A stretch of 64,000 bases of DNA from JANJUB01 sp031386985 (GTDB taxonomy: Bacteria > Armatimonadota > Fimbriimonadia > Fimbriimonadales > Fimbriimonadaceae), in NCBI GenBank assembly GCA_031386985.1, contig JANNCV010000043.1, positions 40,447 through 104,446 of the forward strand. The letters run 5' to 3'. Numbering within the stretch: position 1 is the stretch's first letter; each line of letters begins with the position of its first letter. Under the pieces are notes generated by a model. It was not told where the DNA came from. It was given only the letters and a program-made list of their open reading frames with translations, and searched no databases. Below, piece by piece: positions 1 to 7,411 of the stretch. The position numbers and the translations under genes were made by a program.

Positions 1-298
1 TCTCGCGGTTCGCACCGGTGGCGGGAGGTAAGCCGCCTGTCTGCTCGTGTGCCATAGCAATTGGCCGATTGAGATTCGTTGCGTGCTCGACAAAGATCGC
101 ATTTGGCATTTGGTTGCCGCGTGCGGCCTGGACATAGTTTCTTACTCGGCGCTTCAGGGCAACGTCGGAGACAAGGCCGTGCAAGTCTTCGGGATCAATG
201 CGGGGGGCGTTCGCAGCGTCGGGGTCGCCGTTCGGATTGCCGTTTTCGCAGTCAAACAGGTACAGAAACTCGTAACGATTCGTAATTGGGGTGGTCAT
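1..298 (-). CDS. cas7c: Type I-C Cascade backbone protein Cas7c/Csd2 (5' part only)
   Basis: About 99 N-terminal residues are present and the gene runs off the left edge. The start has the first beta-strand and loop of the Cas7 RRM fold, reading FLYLFDCENGNPNGDPD, followed by GLVSDVALKRRVRNYV, which is characteristic of the Csd2 family. In type I-C, Cas7 subunits line the crRNA and form the Cascade backbone. The ATG overlaps the stop of cas8c (ATGA) and has a strong Shine-Dalgarno sequence (AAGGAG) inside the end of cas8c, so translation is coupled. cas4, cas1, cas2 and the array, if present, would lie beyond position 1. Confidence 0.95.
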   Translation of the reverse strand, partial: MTTPITNRYEFLYLFDCENGNPNGDPDAANAPRIDPEDLHGLVSDVALKRRVRNYVQAARGNQMPNAIFVEHATNLNRPIAMAHEQTGGLPPATGANRE

Positions 299-717
299 GA
301 TTGCTCTCCTTGAAAGAGGTTGGATTCGGTGTTGCTGGCTTTCTTAGCGGCGGAACGTTCGCGACGTTCTGCCGCATCTGAGGCGAGTTGCTGGTAGTAG
401 CCCAACGCAAACAGCGTTTGCTGTTCTAAGCTAAACGTCGTGGGTAAGCGGTCATTAATCTGGGACCAGATTTCAGCTTGCTTAAGATCGAGGTGACGGG
501 CTAGCCCACTGTCGAGCTTTGCCAAATGGAACTGGCTCAGCCGAGCGAGCCGCCCAAAGATTAGGGCGGGAGTCGAACTTGCCGCTGGGTAGAACCGCTG
601 GACGACGTTCGCGTTCACATTACCAAGAGCAGCTTCTTGGATGTTGGCAAGAACCGCCATGAGACGCCCTGCATGGTACGCAGGATCTGGGTGTTCGGGA
701 TTGAGATGGGTTGACAT
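295..717 (-). CDS. cas11c: Internal ORF: small Cascade subunit Cas11c
   Basis: Type I-C systems have no separate small-subunit gene. Cas11c is known to be made from an internal start in the 3' part of cas8c. Here an ATG at 717, in the cas8c frame, is preceded by AAGGA with a 6-base spacer, an ideal ribosome binding site in the middle of a coding region. The product would be 140 residues starting MSTHLNPEHPDPAYHAG, mostly helical by composition, near the size of known Cas11c proteins. The start signal is seen directly; the function is inferred from the family. Confidence 0.75.
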   Translation of the reverse strand: MSTHLNPEHPDPAYHAGRLMAVLANIQEAALGNVNANVVQRFYPAASSTPALIFGRLARLSQFHLAKLDSGLARHLDLKQAEIWSQINDRLPTTFSLEQQTLFALGYYQQLASDAAERRERSAAKKASNTESNLFQGEQS

Positions 718-2061
718 ATGGATTCCTTGTTTGGTGTTTCTAATCAGATAGGCCTTGAGAAGGCTCATCCGGTCGGGCCTGAATGTGTTTTCCAGGGCGT
801 CGATTCGCGAACGTTGGAGGGCTGCTGTGACCGCATTTCCAGGGATAGCTGATCCGGAAGTGGCGGATCGCCAAAGAGCCGCAACCATTGGGGGATGGGT
901 GTCGTCGAGTTTTGGATTTCCGTTCTCCGATCGCACGGTAGTGCCAAGAACGGTGTTGAATTTCGGGCTTCGAATGACTTTGCCGCCATCAGAACTCACA
1001 ATGGCAAGGTCATCAAACCATTTCGTTACGTTTTGGAGCAGGGCCTCAAAAGAGCCCTCTTGCCAATCACGAAGCATCACCCGGCCCGCGGCGCCGGAGA
1101 CGCTAAAGGTGTAGTAGCGACAGCCCGATAGGTCGGGCCGGTCACCTTTACGAATCGCTTCAAGTAGCCGATTGGCACGCATTCTAGCGTCAGCCTCTTC
1201 AGATGCGTCCGGGAGTTCCACGAGCCACGTCGGTATATCATCGTCTGCAGGCACGGCATTCGAGAACCAATGGCCAACAATCATGGGGCCAAGCTTCCTG
1301 CCCTTGCCGATGAGGTCGGTAAGGCCCGCCCGGTACTGCATGGCCGCAGATTCGCTTACACAGGCGTTCTCACTCTTGTCAAATCCGTAGGATGCAAAAG
1401 CACCCTTGTCAAAGCTTATCAGGCGGCTACCGGCCTGCCCGCCAACGGAGACGAGCCCGCTAATCGTAGGATGGGATGCAAGCGGCAATGCGCTCCGTCC
1501 TGTGACAAGGCATAACCCCTCATCCCCTGTTCCGTCACTTGCCTTGCGCCTGGATCGCCACCATTCAGCCGCTTTCGGGTCGCTGACCAGCCACGTACCG
1601 CCAATCGCGATCAAGCCCTTGTCGGTTGATTTCGCCGCCGAAGCTTCGAGTGCGCTCACAACTTCTGCTCTCTTCTCGCTCGTTAGCGCCGAGACGGCCA
1701 CTCCCGCCGTTCGCATCTTTGCTCCCAACTCGATGAGCAGGTCCATGTAGAACCCGTGCTTAACAAGGTGCTCCTCTGGGACGGCTTCTCCCTGCTTCGC
1801 TGGCATGGCGACGACAACATTTAGAGACTCCACAAGAGGATGAGCCTTCCCGCCAGAGTTCATTTCATTTGCTGGAAACTCTGGGCAGTTGGGGATAGAC
1901 AGGCCTGGGTTGTTCTTTCTCTCCGCGTCTCCAAGTTCCTGAACGCCCAGAAACCGACCATCGTCGGCAAATGAGATCAACCACTTGACGTTTTTGGTCG
2001 TGAATCCGGGCTCGACGGTCAGGCCCTTGTCCACAGCATATTTGGCAATGAGCTCAAGCAT
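295..2061 (-). CDS. cas8c: Type I-C large Cascade subunit Cas8c/Csd1
   Basis: This 588-residue protein matches the Csd1 family in length, operon place and N-terminus (MLELIAKYAVDKGL, then WLISFADDGRFLGV). Cas8c recognises the PAM and holds the non-target strand in the type I-C Cascade. A longer reading frame opens at 2118, but I chose the ATG at 2061. It matches the family start, follows GGGAAAAG, and overlaps the cas5c stop by 8 bases as the other genes of this operon do. The C-terminal 140 residues can also be translated alone as Cas11c (see 295-717). No frameshift or obvious damage is visible. Confidence 0.93.
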   Translation of the reverse strand: MLELIAKYAVDKGLTVEPGFTTKNVKWLISFADDGRFLGVQELGDAERKNNPGLSIPNCPEFPANEMNSGGKAHPLVESLNVVVAMPAKQGEAVPEEHLVKHGFYMDLLIELGAKMRTAGVAVSALTSEKRAEVVSALEASAAKSTDKGLIAIGGTWLVSDPKAAEWWRSRRKASDGTGDEGLCLVTGRSALPLASHPTISGLVSVGGQAGSRLISFDKGAFASYGFDKSENACVSESAAMQYRAGLTDLIGKGRKLGPMIVGHWFSNAVPADDDIPTWLVELPDASEEADARMRANRLLEAIRKGDRPDLSGCRYYTFSVSGAAGRVMLRDWQEGSFEALLQNVTKWFDDLAIVSSDGGKVIRSPKFNTVLGTTVRSENGNPKLDDTHPPMVAALWRSATSGSAIPGNAVTAALQRSRIDALENTFRPDRMSLLKAYLIRNTKQGIHMSTHLNPEHPDPAYHAGRLMAVLANIQEAALGNVNANVVQRFYPAASSTPALIFGRLARLSQFHLAKLDSGLARHLDLKQAEIWSQINDRLPTTFSLEQQTLFALGYYQQLASDAAERRERSAAKKASNTESNLFQGEQS

Positions 2062-2773
2062 GAGCTTTTCCCGGTTTCCTAACAAGGTCGCTTCCATACT
2101 CCGGCACGTCCATGACACCGCAAACGACAGCTGCCCGAAAGAGACTGACCGCCGGTTTGCTCATATTGTTGCCGGGTTGGTCCAGAGCAAATACGTCATA
2201 GACCATCCAGCCGATATCGAGTTCGAGGGCAACGGGCGCGTGCCCTGACCCTTGGGCCAGCTCAAAGTAGGCGACGAACTCGCGGCAGCCGAGATAGGGC
2301 TGGTAAAGGCATTGCCCTGTGCGCGCCTTTCTCAAAAACTTGTCACGATACTCGCCGTGCTTCGCCTCGAAACCGGGCCACACCATGAGTTCGGCTGTTA
2401 TTCGGTAGTGTACGTCTTTCAGCGCGATCGTTTGGCGTTGGGTCCGTCCGGTGGCCTCGTCGTCTCCGTCCGCCATAAGGGGTTGGGGCTCGGCGTTTCC
2501 TGCCATCCACTGGTGAATCGTTCGGTCGGCGGGTACACGGCCTTTGACCTCGTTACGTCGCAGGGCAATAAAGTTCGGCATCTTCAGGACCTCGATTCGC
2601 CTGATTTGCCACCACATCTGGTGGCGGTTGCAGAAGACGGCATCGAATACACCTCTGGCGGCGGATGGAGTGATGACCGGATAGCTGAACCGTTCGACCT
2701 TTGTTTCGGGCCGGGTGAAGCAGGCTAAGTCTCCCCAGATTTCGAGAGTGAACTCGTTTGTGTTGTTAGTCAT
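2054..2773 (-). CDS. cas5c: Type I-C crRNA-processing protein Cas5c/Cas5d
   Basis: This protein has 239 residues. The opening EFTLEIWGDLACFTRPETKV and the stretch YPVITPSAARGVFDAVF are signatures of the Cas5d branch. In type I-C, Cas5 replaces Cas6: it cuts the pre-crRNA repeat and stays bound to the 5' handle. The open frame extends to 2854, but the ATG at 2773 is the likely start because it overlaps the cas3 stop as ATGA and gives the normal family N-terminus. It overlaps cas8c by 8 bases at its 3' end, so the cas genes form one tightly coupled transcript. Confidence 0.93.
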   Translation of the reverse strand: MTNNTNEFTLEIWGDLACFTRPETKVERFSYPVITPSAARGVFDAVFCNRHQMWWQIRRIEVLKMPNFIALRRNEVKGRVPADRTIHQWMAGNAEPQPLMADGDDEATGRTQRQTIALKDVHYRITAELMVWPGFEAKHGEYRDKFLRKARTGQCLYQPYLGCREFVAYFELAQGSGHAPVALELDIGWMVYDVFALDQPGNNMSKPAVSLFRAAVVCGVMDVPEYGSDLVRKPGKAHA

Positions 2774-5034
2774 ACGATGTACTCCGCTTGGTAGTTTTGC
2801 GTCAGAAGCCCGAGATCCCCATCGTACGCGGCGGGAACGGTGAGTTCGAACCAATCTTCAAGCACCTCCCCGTCAATCGTTCGGATGGGCGAGAGGGGCA
2901 GGTTGTGATCTTTCCTTAGGAACGTACTTACGCTGTAGGGTCTCATTTCTCTAATCATCTTACGCGTTACGCCCGATTTAAGTTTAGCAGAGATTTTGCC
3001 GTTCCGCTCGCTGTGCTCCGCACCTAGCAGATTACCAATCGGAACGAATACGTTGACCCCCGCCGTTGGAATAAGGCGGTAAAGCTCTGCAACTCTCACG
3101 TAATCCTGCGCAATAATTGCCTGAATCAGCTCGTCGTTGGAGGAGCAGTCTGCTGTCCCTCGGGCCCGATAGAGCTCCGAGAAATACGCCTTAAACAGCG
3201 ATGGCTGGTTGAGTTCTGCCCCCGGATTTGATAAAACGATGCGTTTTGCAACTTGTGTCGCCTGCCGGTAGCTTGGATCGGGGAAACCAACGTCGGCAGG
3301 GTCAAATACAATAACATTGCCGGACTGCGCAAGGGCATTCCGGTTGCATCTTCCCGCTGCTTGAGCGATCGAATCAAGCGGAGCCCAAGCACGGTACACC
3401 GTCCTGAAGTCCAAGTCTACGCCCGCCTCAACGCACTGGGTTGCAACTAGCCAGCCGTCTCGCTCAATGCCCTCTGCCCTGACGCTCGCCAACACCTGCT
3501 GGCGGTGAGCGACGACCATATTTGTGGAAATGTGGATCAACTTTGACGCATCTACGACGGTGCGCAAAGCGGCGTACAGGTCCATAGCATGGCGTTTTAA
3601 GTTAACTATTGCGAGCGATCCCTTGCGGGAGCTGATTTCGACGCTTAGCTCTTCCCAAGATGCCGGCCCATCCCGCCATTCTGTGGAAACTCGCGCGGAT
3701 GCTGAAAATGCGTCGGGCACGTTCGAAATGATCTCAGTAGGTGCCCAACCCCCCTCGCTTATTGCTGAAACTGGGGAATTGAGGGTTTCGAAAGCGGGTT
3801 GTGTCGCGGTTGCGAAGACCGCCGTTGAGCCAAATTGATTTGACAACCCGGAAATTGCGGCGAGCGTGGGGACGGCAAGTTGCGTGGGTATTGATTGCAC
3901 TTCGTCCATTAGGACCACCGCCTTGCCCACCCTGTGTAACTTCCTGCATGCAGACGTCCGGTTGGCATGAAGTGACTCTAGGAACCTGACGTTCGTCGTT
4001 ATGACGATTGGAGCGTCCCAATTCTCCGCGAGCAGCGCCGACCGCTTGCGAACGTCCGAGTTGGATTCGTCCGCGCCGTTGCCGGCAATGCTATGGTCCT
4101 CTAGGACAAATTCGGGGCCAAGCGCGCCGAAGACGTCGCGGTAGATTTGGGCAGTTTGATCAATCAGGGTCAAAAATGGCAAGACCACTATAATGCGTCT
4201 AAGCTCGTGTTTTTTAGCGTGCAACAGCGCGAATCGCAACATAGCCAGGGTCTTGCCGGACCCAGTCGGAGCAGTCAGTGTGTAAGTTCCAATCTCCCCA
4301 GCCGACGCGACGGCGCAATCTTCACTCACGGTCTCGCGCAAGCTTCGGATATTATCAGCGACCCTCCAGTTCTGAGCGTCAATGTACTTTGAGAAATGCA
4401 CTAACGCCACCTGGGGATCAAGGCACGGGCCAGCCGGTCGCAAAGTCTTCTTACCGTCCGGAGGTCGTTGGAAGTGGGACTCGGTGTCTACAAAGTCGGC
4501 GTCTACTAGGCAAGAAAACAAAATGCGTGTGCGTAGCATCGCGTCGGCAGCCAAGCTGATTGGTGACCTAATTTTAGCAGTCGGAAGGGTCACGCCGTTC
4601 ACCGCGCAGAGATTCACGAGGTGCTCAGGATCGGGGTCGCTTAGGCGACGCGTGTCGCCAGGGCGAAGCTCAAGCTTGTACAATGCATTTAGTGAGCTTT
4701 TCGAGCCAGACTGTAAGCCAATGTGATGCCCCTGAATTACCAGTGCGCCGCCAGAGCACTCAAACTGGCGCAACGCCCACGCAGCCCCCGCGGTCCAATG
4801 ATCAATGCCTTGCTCCATCCCCATTAGGCGGCGTTGGAATAACGCCCCGTATTTTCCAAGGTCATGAAGCAATCCGCACATATTCGCTTCAACTTCCAAT
4901 CCTAAAGGGAGCCCATAGGCGGAGGCCAACTTTGCTACACCTCCTAGATGATCCTGCAGCAGGTGCCAAACTTTCGATGCCTGGGGCGGCGTATGAGCGA
5001 AAAACTCCTGTGCTTTCGCTGTTTCTTCTTCCAC
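2770..5034 (-). CDS. cas3: CRISPR-associated nuclease-helicase Cas3
   Basis: This 754-residue protein has the full Cas3 layout. An N-terminal HD nuclease domain carries HDLGK at residues 57-61 and further His residues in DHW and GHH. It is followed by an SF2 helicase with Walker A TAPTGSGKT at 254-262, a DEVQ box at 377-380, SAT-like ATATQP, and motif VI QAAGRCNRN. It degrades DNA marked by Cascade. The start codon is GTG at 5034 with only a weak ribosome site. It is the first gene of the minus-strand cas operon, and the upstream 680 bases contain no gene. Confidence 0.95.
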   Translation of the reverse strand: MEEETAKAQEFFAHTPPQASKVWHLLQDHLGGVAKLASAYGLPLGLEVEANMCGLLHDLGKYGALFQRRLMGMEQGIDHWTAGAAWALRQFECSGGALVIQGHHIGLQSGSKSSLNALYKLELRPGDTRRLSDPDPEHLVNLCAVNGVTLPTAKIRSPISLAADAMLRTRILFSCLVDADFVDTESHFQRPPDGKKTLRPAGPCLDPQVALVHFSKYIDAQNWRVADNIRSLRETVSEDCAVASAGEIGTYTLTAPTGSGKTLAMLRFALLHAKKHELRRIIVVLPFLTLIDQTAQIYRDVFGALGPEFVLEDHSIAGNGADESNSDVRKRSALLAENWDAPIVITTNVRFLESLHANRTSACRKLHRVGKAVVLMDEVQSIPTQLAVPTLAAISGLSNQFGSTAVFATATQPAFETLNSPVSAISEGGWAPTEIISNVPDAFSASARVSTEWRDGPASWEELSVEISSRKGSLAIVNLKRHAMDLYAALRTVVDASKLIHISTNMVVAHRQQVLASVRAEGIERDGWLVATQCVEAGVDLDFRTVYRAWAPLDSIAQAAGRCNRNALAQSGNVIVFDPADVGFPDPSYRQATQVAKRIVLSNPGAELNQPSLFKAYFSELYRARGTADCSSNDELIQAIIAQDYVRVAELYRLIPTAGVNVFVPIGNLLGAEHSERNGKISAKLKSGVTRKMIREMRPYSVSTFLRKDHNLPLSPIRTIDGEVLEDWFELTVPAAYDGDLGLLTQNYQAEYIV

Positions 5035-5499
5035 TACATCGCACGTTACCTCTTAAGTCGCTGAAAGTGCAACCTGTTTCAGGTGAGCACGCGGGCCGTG
5101 CCAAGTTGAACTACCGCTTGGGGGAGTATGAGCATCCAACCTTTCGAGCGCTTGTATTGAAGTCATAGTGAGCGACTTACTTTGCAAATCGGTACGCAAC
5201 GATATCGTACGTTACCACATTTGTCGTTAACGTCCACCTGCCAGCGCCCTTTGGAAAGTCGGAGGTTTCTGTCCGACTTCTTCCACATCTTCTTCTAGCC
5301 GTCAGAAGTTTGGCGGAGGAGTTCTTCGAAGATTTCGAGGGGGTTAAGGCTAGGTTCTCACTACGTCGCAATCTACCGGTGGGGACCGCTTCGCCTGTTA
5401 ATTGACTCATACCCCGCGCATACGGGAGATAGCGCAGGGTGGCACCTCGTGGAGTGGAAAACTAGGAGAGAATTCGGAGGCTCAGATTCAAACTGTGAA
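5035..5499. other. Gene-free stretch upstream of cas3
   Basis: I see no convincing gene here. The stretch should contain the cas operon promoter on the minus strand, but I could not place -35/-10 boxes with confidence. A perfect 8-bp inverted repeat (AAGTCGGA at 5256-5263, TCCGACTT at 5272-5279) is present. Around 5407-5450 there is a short degenerate match (CTCATACCC, GCAGGGTGG) to the sequence that precedes the array at 33602. No CRISPR repeats are visible. Confidence 0.5.
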
Positions 5500-5709
5500 A
5501 AAACTGTCACGGAATTTCGCGTCTCTGTAAGCGTGTTGCGCGAGTTCGTGAGCGAATTGCGATGGTCGGTGAGCGAATTGCGTGTTTCCACCACCGAATT
5601 CAGCAATTCGGTGACCGTTTTCAAAAACACGGTGACCGAATTGTCCGATTCGGTTAGCGAATTGGACAATTCGGCGCTGGACACGGGCAATTCGGTGACC
5701 GAATTGCGG
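5500..5709. repeat. Array A: ten degenerate 21-bp tandem units with palindromic core
   Basis: Ten consecutive 21-bp units occupy this stretch, ending 5 bases beyond the atpD stop codon. The best conserved part of each unit is AATTCGGtgaCCGAATT, an imperfect dyad with 7-base arms and a 3-base centre. It is followed by about four freely varying bases. One or two decayed units may lie further left (5470-5499). All units are exactly 21 bp apart despite substitutions, so length is under tighter control than sequence. Open frames on both strands here are a by-product of the period being divisible by three. Confidence 0.9.
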
Positions 5710-5714
5710 ATGGC

Positions 5715-7196
5715 TTACGCGGACTGGAGTTTCTTGGCTTTCTCCATGACGTCATCGAGACCGCCACAGTACAAGAATGCTTGCTCGGGGATTTCGTCGA
5801 GGTTTCCGGCGACGATTTCTTTGAACGCGGCGACGGTTTCATCAACCGGGACAAAGCGGCCGGGGTTGCCCGTGAACTGCTCGGCAACGAAGTTCGGCTG
5901 CGAGAGGAAGCGCTCGATCTTTCGGGCGCGGCCTACCAACTGCTTATCGTCATCGGAAAGCTCGTCAATACCAAGAATGGCGATGATATCCTGAAGTTCT
6001 TTGTACCTTTGCAGAAGCTGCTGAACCCTTCGCGCAACATCGTAGTGATCGGCCCCAACGATTCGGGGGTCGAGGTTCTTGGAAGTGGACTGAAGACAGT
6101 CAACCGCCGGATACAAGCCCTTCGAAGCGATGTTTCGATCGAGGTAAACGTAAGCGTCCAAGTGAGCAAACGTGGTGGCAGGAGCAGGGTCGGTGGGGTC
6201 GTCCGCCGGAACGTAAACGGCCTGAACTGAGGTAACCGATCCCTTTGAAGTCGAAGTGATTCGCTCTTGGAGGAAACCCATTTCAGTAGCGAGAGTTGGC
6301 TGATAACCAACCGCGCTCGGCATTCGGCCAAGGAGCGCCGAAACTTCGGAACCAGCTTGTACGAATCGGAAAATGTTATCAATAAAGATTAGAACGTCGG
6401 TTCCAACTTCATCGCGGAAATATTCGGCCATCGTAAGCGCAGTCAGCGCAACTCGAAGACGAGCTCCGGGTGGCTCGTTCATCTGGCCAAAGACCATGGC
6501 GGTCTTATCAATAACGGCCTTAACCGAACCATCTTTGTCGGTGAACTTGGTCTCTTTCATTTCGAGCCAAAGGTCATTACCTTCACGAGTTCGCTCGCCA
6601 ACGCCAGCAAACATCGAAACGCCGGAAGCTTCAACGGCGATGTTTCGGATAAGTTCTTGGATCAAAACGGTTTTGCCCAAACCGGCACCACCAAAGAGGC
6701 CGATCTTGCCGCCCTTGTTAAAGGGGATGAGAAGATCAACGACTTTCAGACCAGTTTGGAGGAGCTCAACCTTGGTTGATTGTTGCTCGAAGTTTGGCGG
6801 AGTTCGATGGATCGGCCATTTTGGCGCGGCTTCCAAAGCGGCGGCCTTGCTGGCGCGAACTTCGGAAGAATCGGCGTGCTCGCCTGTTTCCAAAACGTCA
6901 ATCGGTTGGCCGAGAAGGTTAAAAACGCGACCGAGGGTAGCTTCGCCAACGGGAACTGTGATCGGAGAGCCGGTATCTTCGGCTTTCATTCCCCGCACCA
7001 GACCATCGGTTGTGCTGAGAGCAACGGTTCTCACGAGGTCATCGCCAAGGTGCTGGGCGACTTCACAGGTCAGGTTGATTCCGCGCGCTTCATCTTTGAT
7101 AACGAGGGCATTATAGATTTCGGGCAAGGTGTCTGTCGTGAAACGACAGTCAACAACGGGGCCCATTACTTGTACGATTGTGCCAATTCCAGGCAT
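5715..7196 (-). CDS. atpD: F1 ATP synthase catalytic beta subunit
   Basis: This 493-residue protein aligns along its whole length with F-type beta subunits. It has the N-terminal barrel (IVQVMGPVVDCRF), Walker A GGAGLGKT (usually GGAGVGKT), the catalytic Glu in GVGERTREGNDL, and the DELSEED-like IDELSDDD. The usual DNIFRFTQAG reads DNIFRFVQAG. It is not next to atpG or atpC, which normally flank it. The gene upstream is an exported protein of unknown function, and downstream come a tandem array and the cas operon. It is probably the housekeeping enzyme in a split locus, but this cannot be shown from the window. Confidence 0.95.
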   Translation of the reverse strand: MPGIGTIVQVMGPVVDCRFTTDTLPEIYNALVIKDEARGINLTCEVAQHLGDDLVRTVALSTTDGLVRGMKAEDTGSPITVPVGEATLGRVFNLLGQPIDVLETGEHADSSEVRASKAAALEAAPKWPIHRTPPNFEQQSTKVELLQTGLKVVDLLIPFNKGGKIGLFGGAGLGKTVLIQELIRNIAVEASGVSMFAGVGERTREGNDLWLEMKETKFTDKDGSVKAVIDKTAMVFGQMNEPPGARLRVALTALTMAEYFRDEVGTDVLIFIDNIFRFVQAGSEVSALLGRMPSAVGYQPTLATEMGFLQERITSTSKGSVTSVQAVYVPADDPTDPAPATTFAHLDAYVYLDRNIASKGLYPAVDCLQSTSKNLDPRIVGADHYDVARRVQQLLQRYKELQDIIAILGIDELSDDDKQLVGRARKIERFLSQPNFVAEQFTGNPGRFVPVDETVAAFKEIVAGNLDEIPEQAFLYCGGLDDVMEKAKKLQSA

Positions 7197-7308
7197 AGCT
7201 TTAGGTTCGATCCTCCGGGTGAAATGCGGCGCGAGTCCGCTCCAGTGATTATACCTTTTGGGTGCGTTTGGAATTATTGGGGATTTGGGGTAGCGAGAGC
7301 CGGCCCTT

Positions 7309-7349
7309 CACGGGGGGAAGAACCACCCCCCGTCCCTGGTCGGTCTGGG
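7309..7349. repeat. G-rich hairpin repeat, copy 1
   Basis: This copy reads CACGGGGGGAAGAACC followed by ACCCCCCGTCCCTGG. The GGGGGG and CCCCCC blocks can pair around an 8-base loop. The same element occurs at 29309-29343, 63501-63543 (opposite orientation) and 63656-63700. It sits in the atpD upstream region (7197-7411), which otherwise shows only short ATACCCG repeats near 7380-7400. Confidence 0.75.
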
Positions 7350-7411
7350 TTAGCTTTGTTATCTCTGAGTTCTTCCGAAACCCGATACCCGATACCCGAA
7401 ATCCGATACAG

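Noticed and set aside
5035..5499. CRISPR array near cas3
   Set aside because: No direct repeats of 28-37 bp with spacers of similar size were seen here or elsewhere in the window. The 21-bp arrays have no spacers.
5373..5994. Open frames on both strands across array A encoding heptad-like peptides
   Set aside because: A 21-bp unit without stops opens several frames at once. The frames have no ribosome sites, run on both strands, and one extends antisense through atpD.
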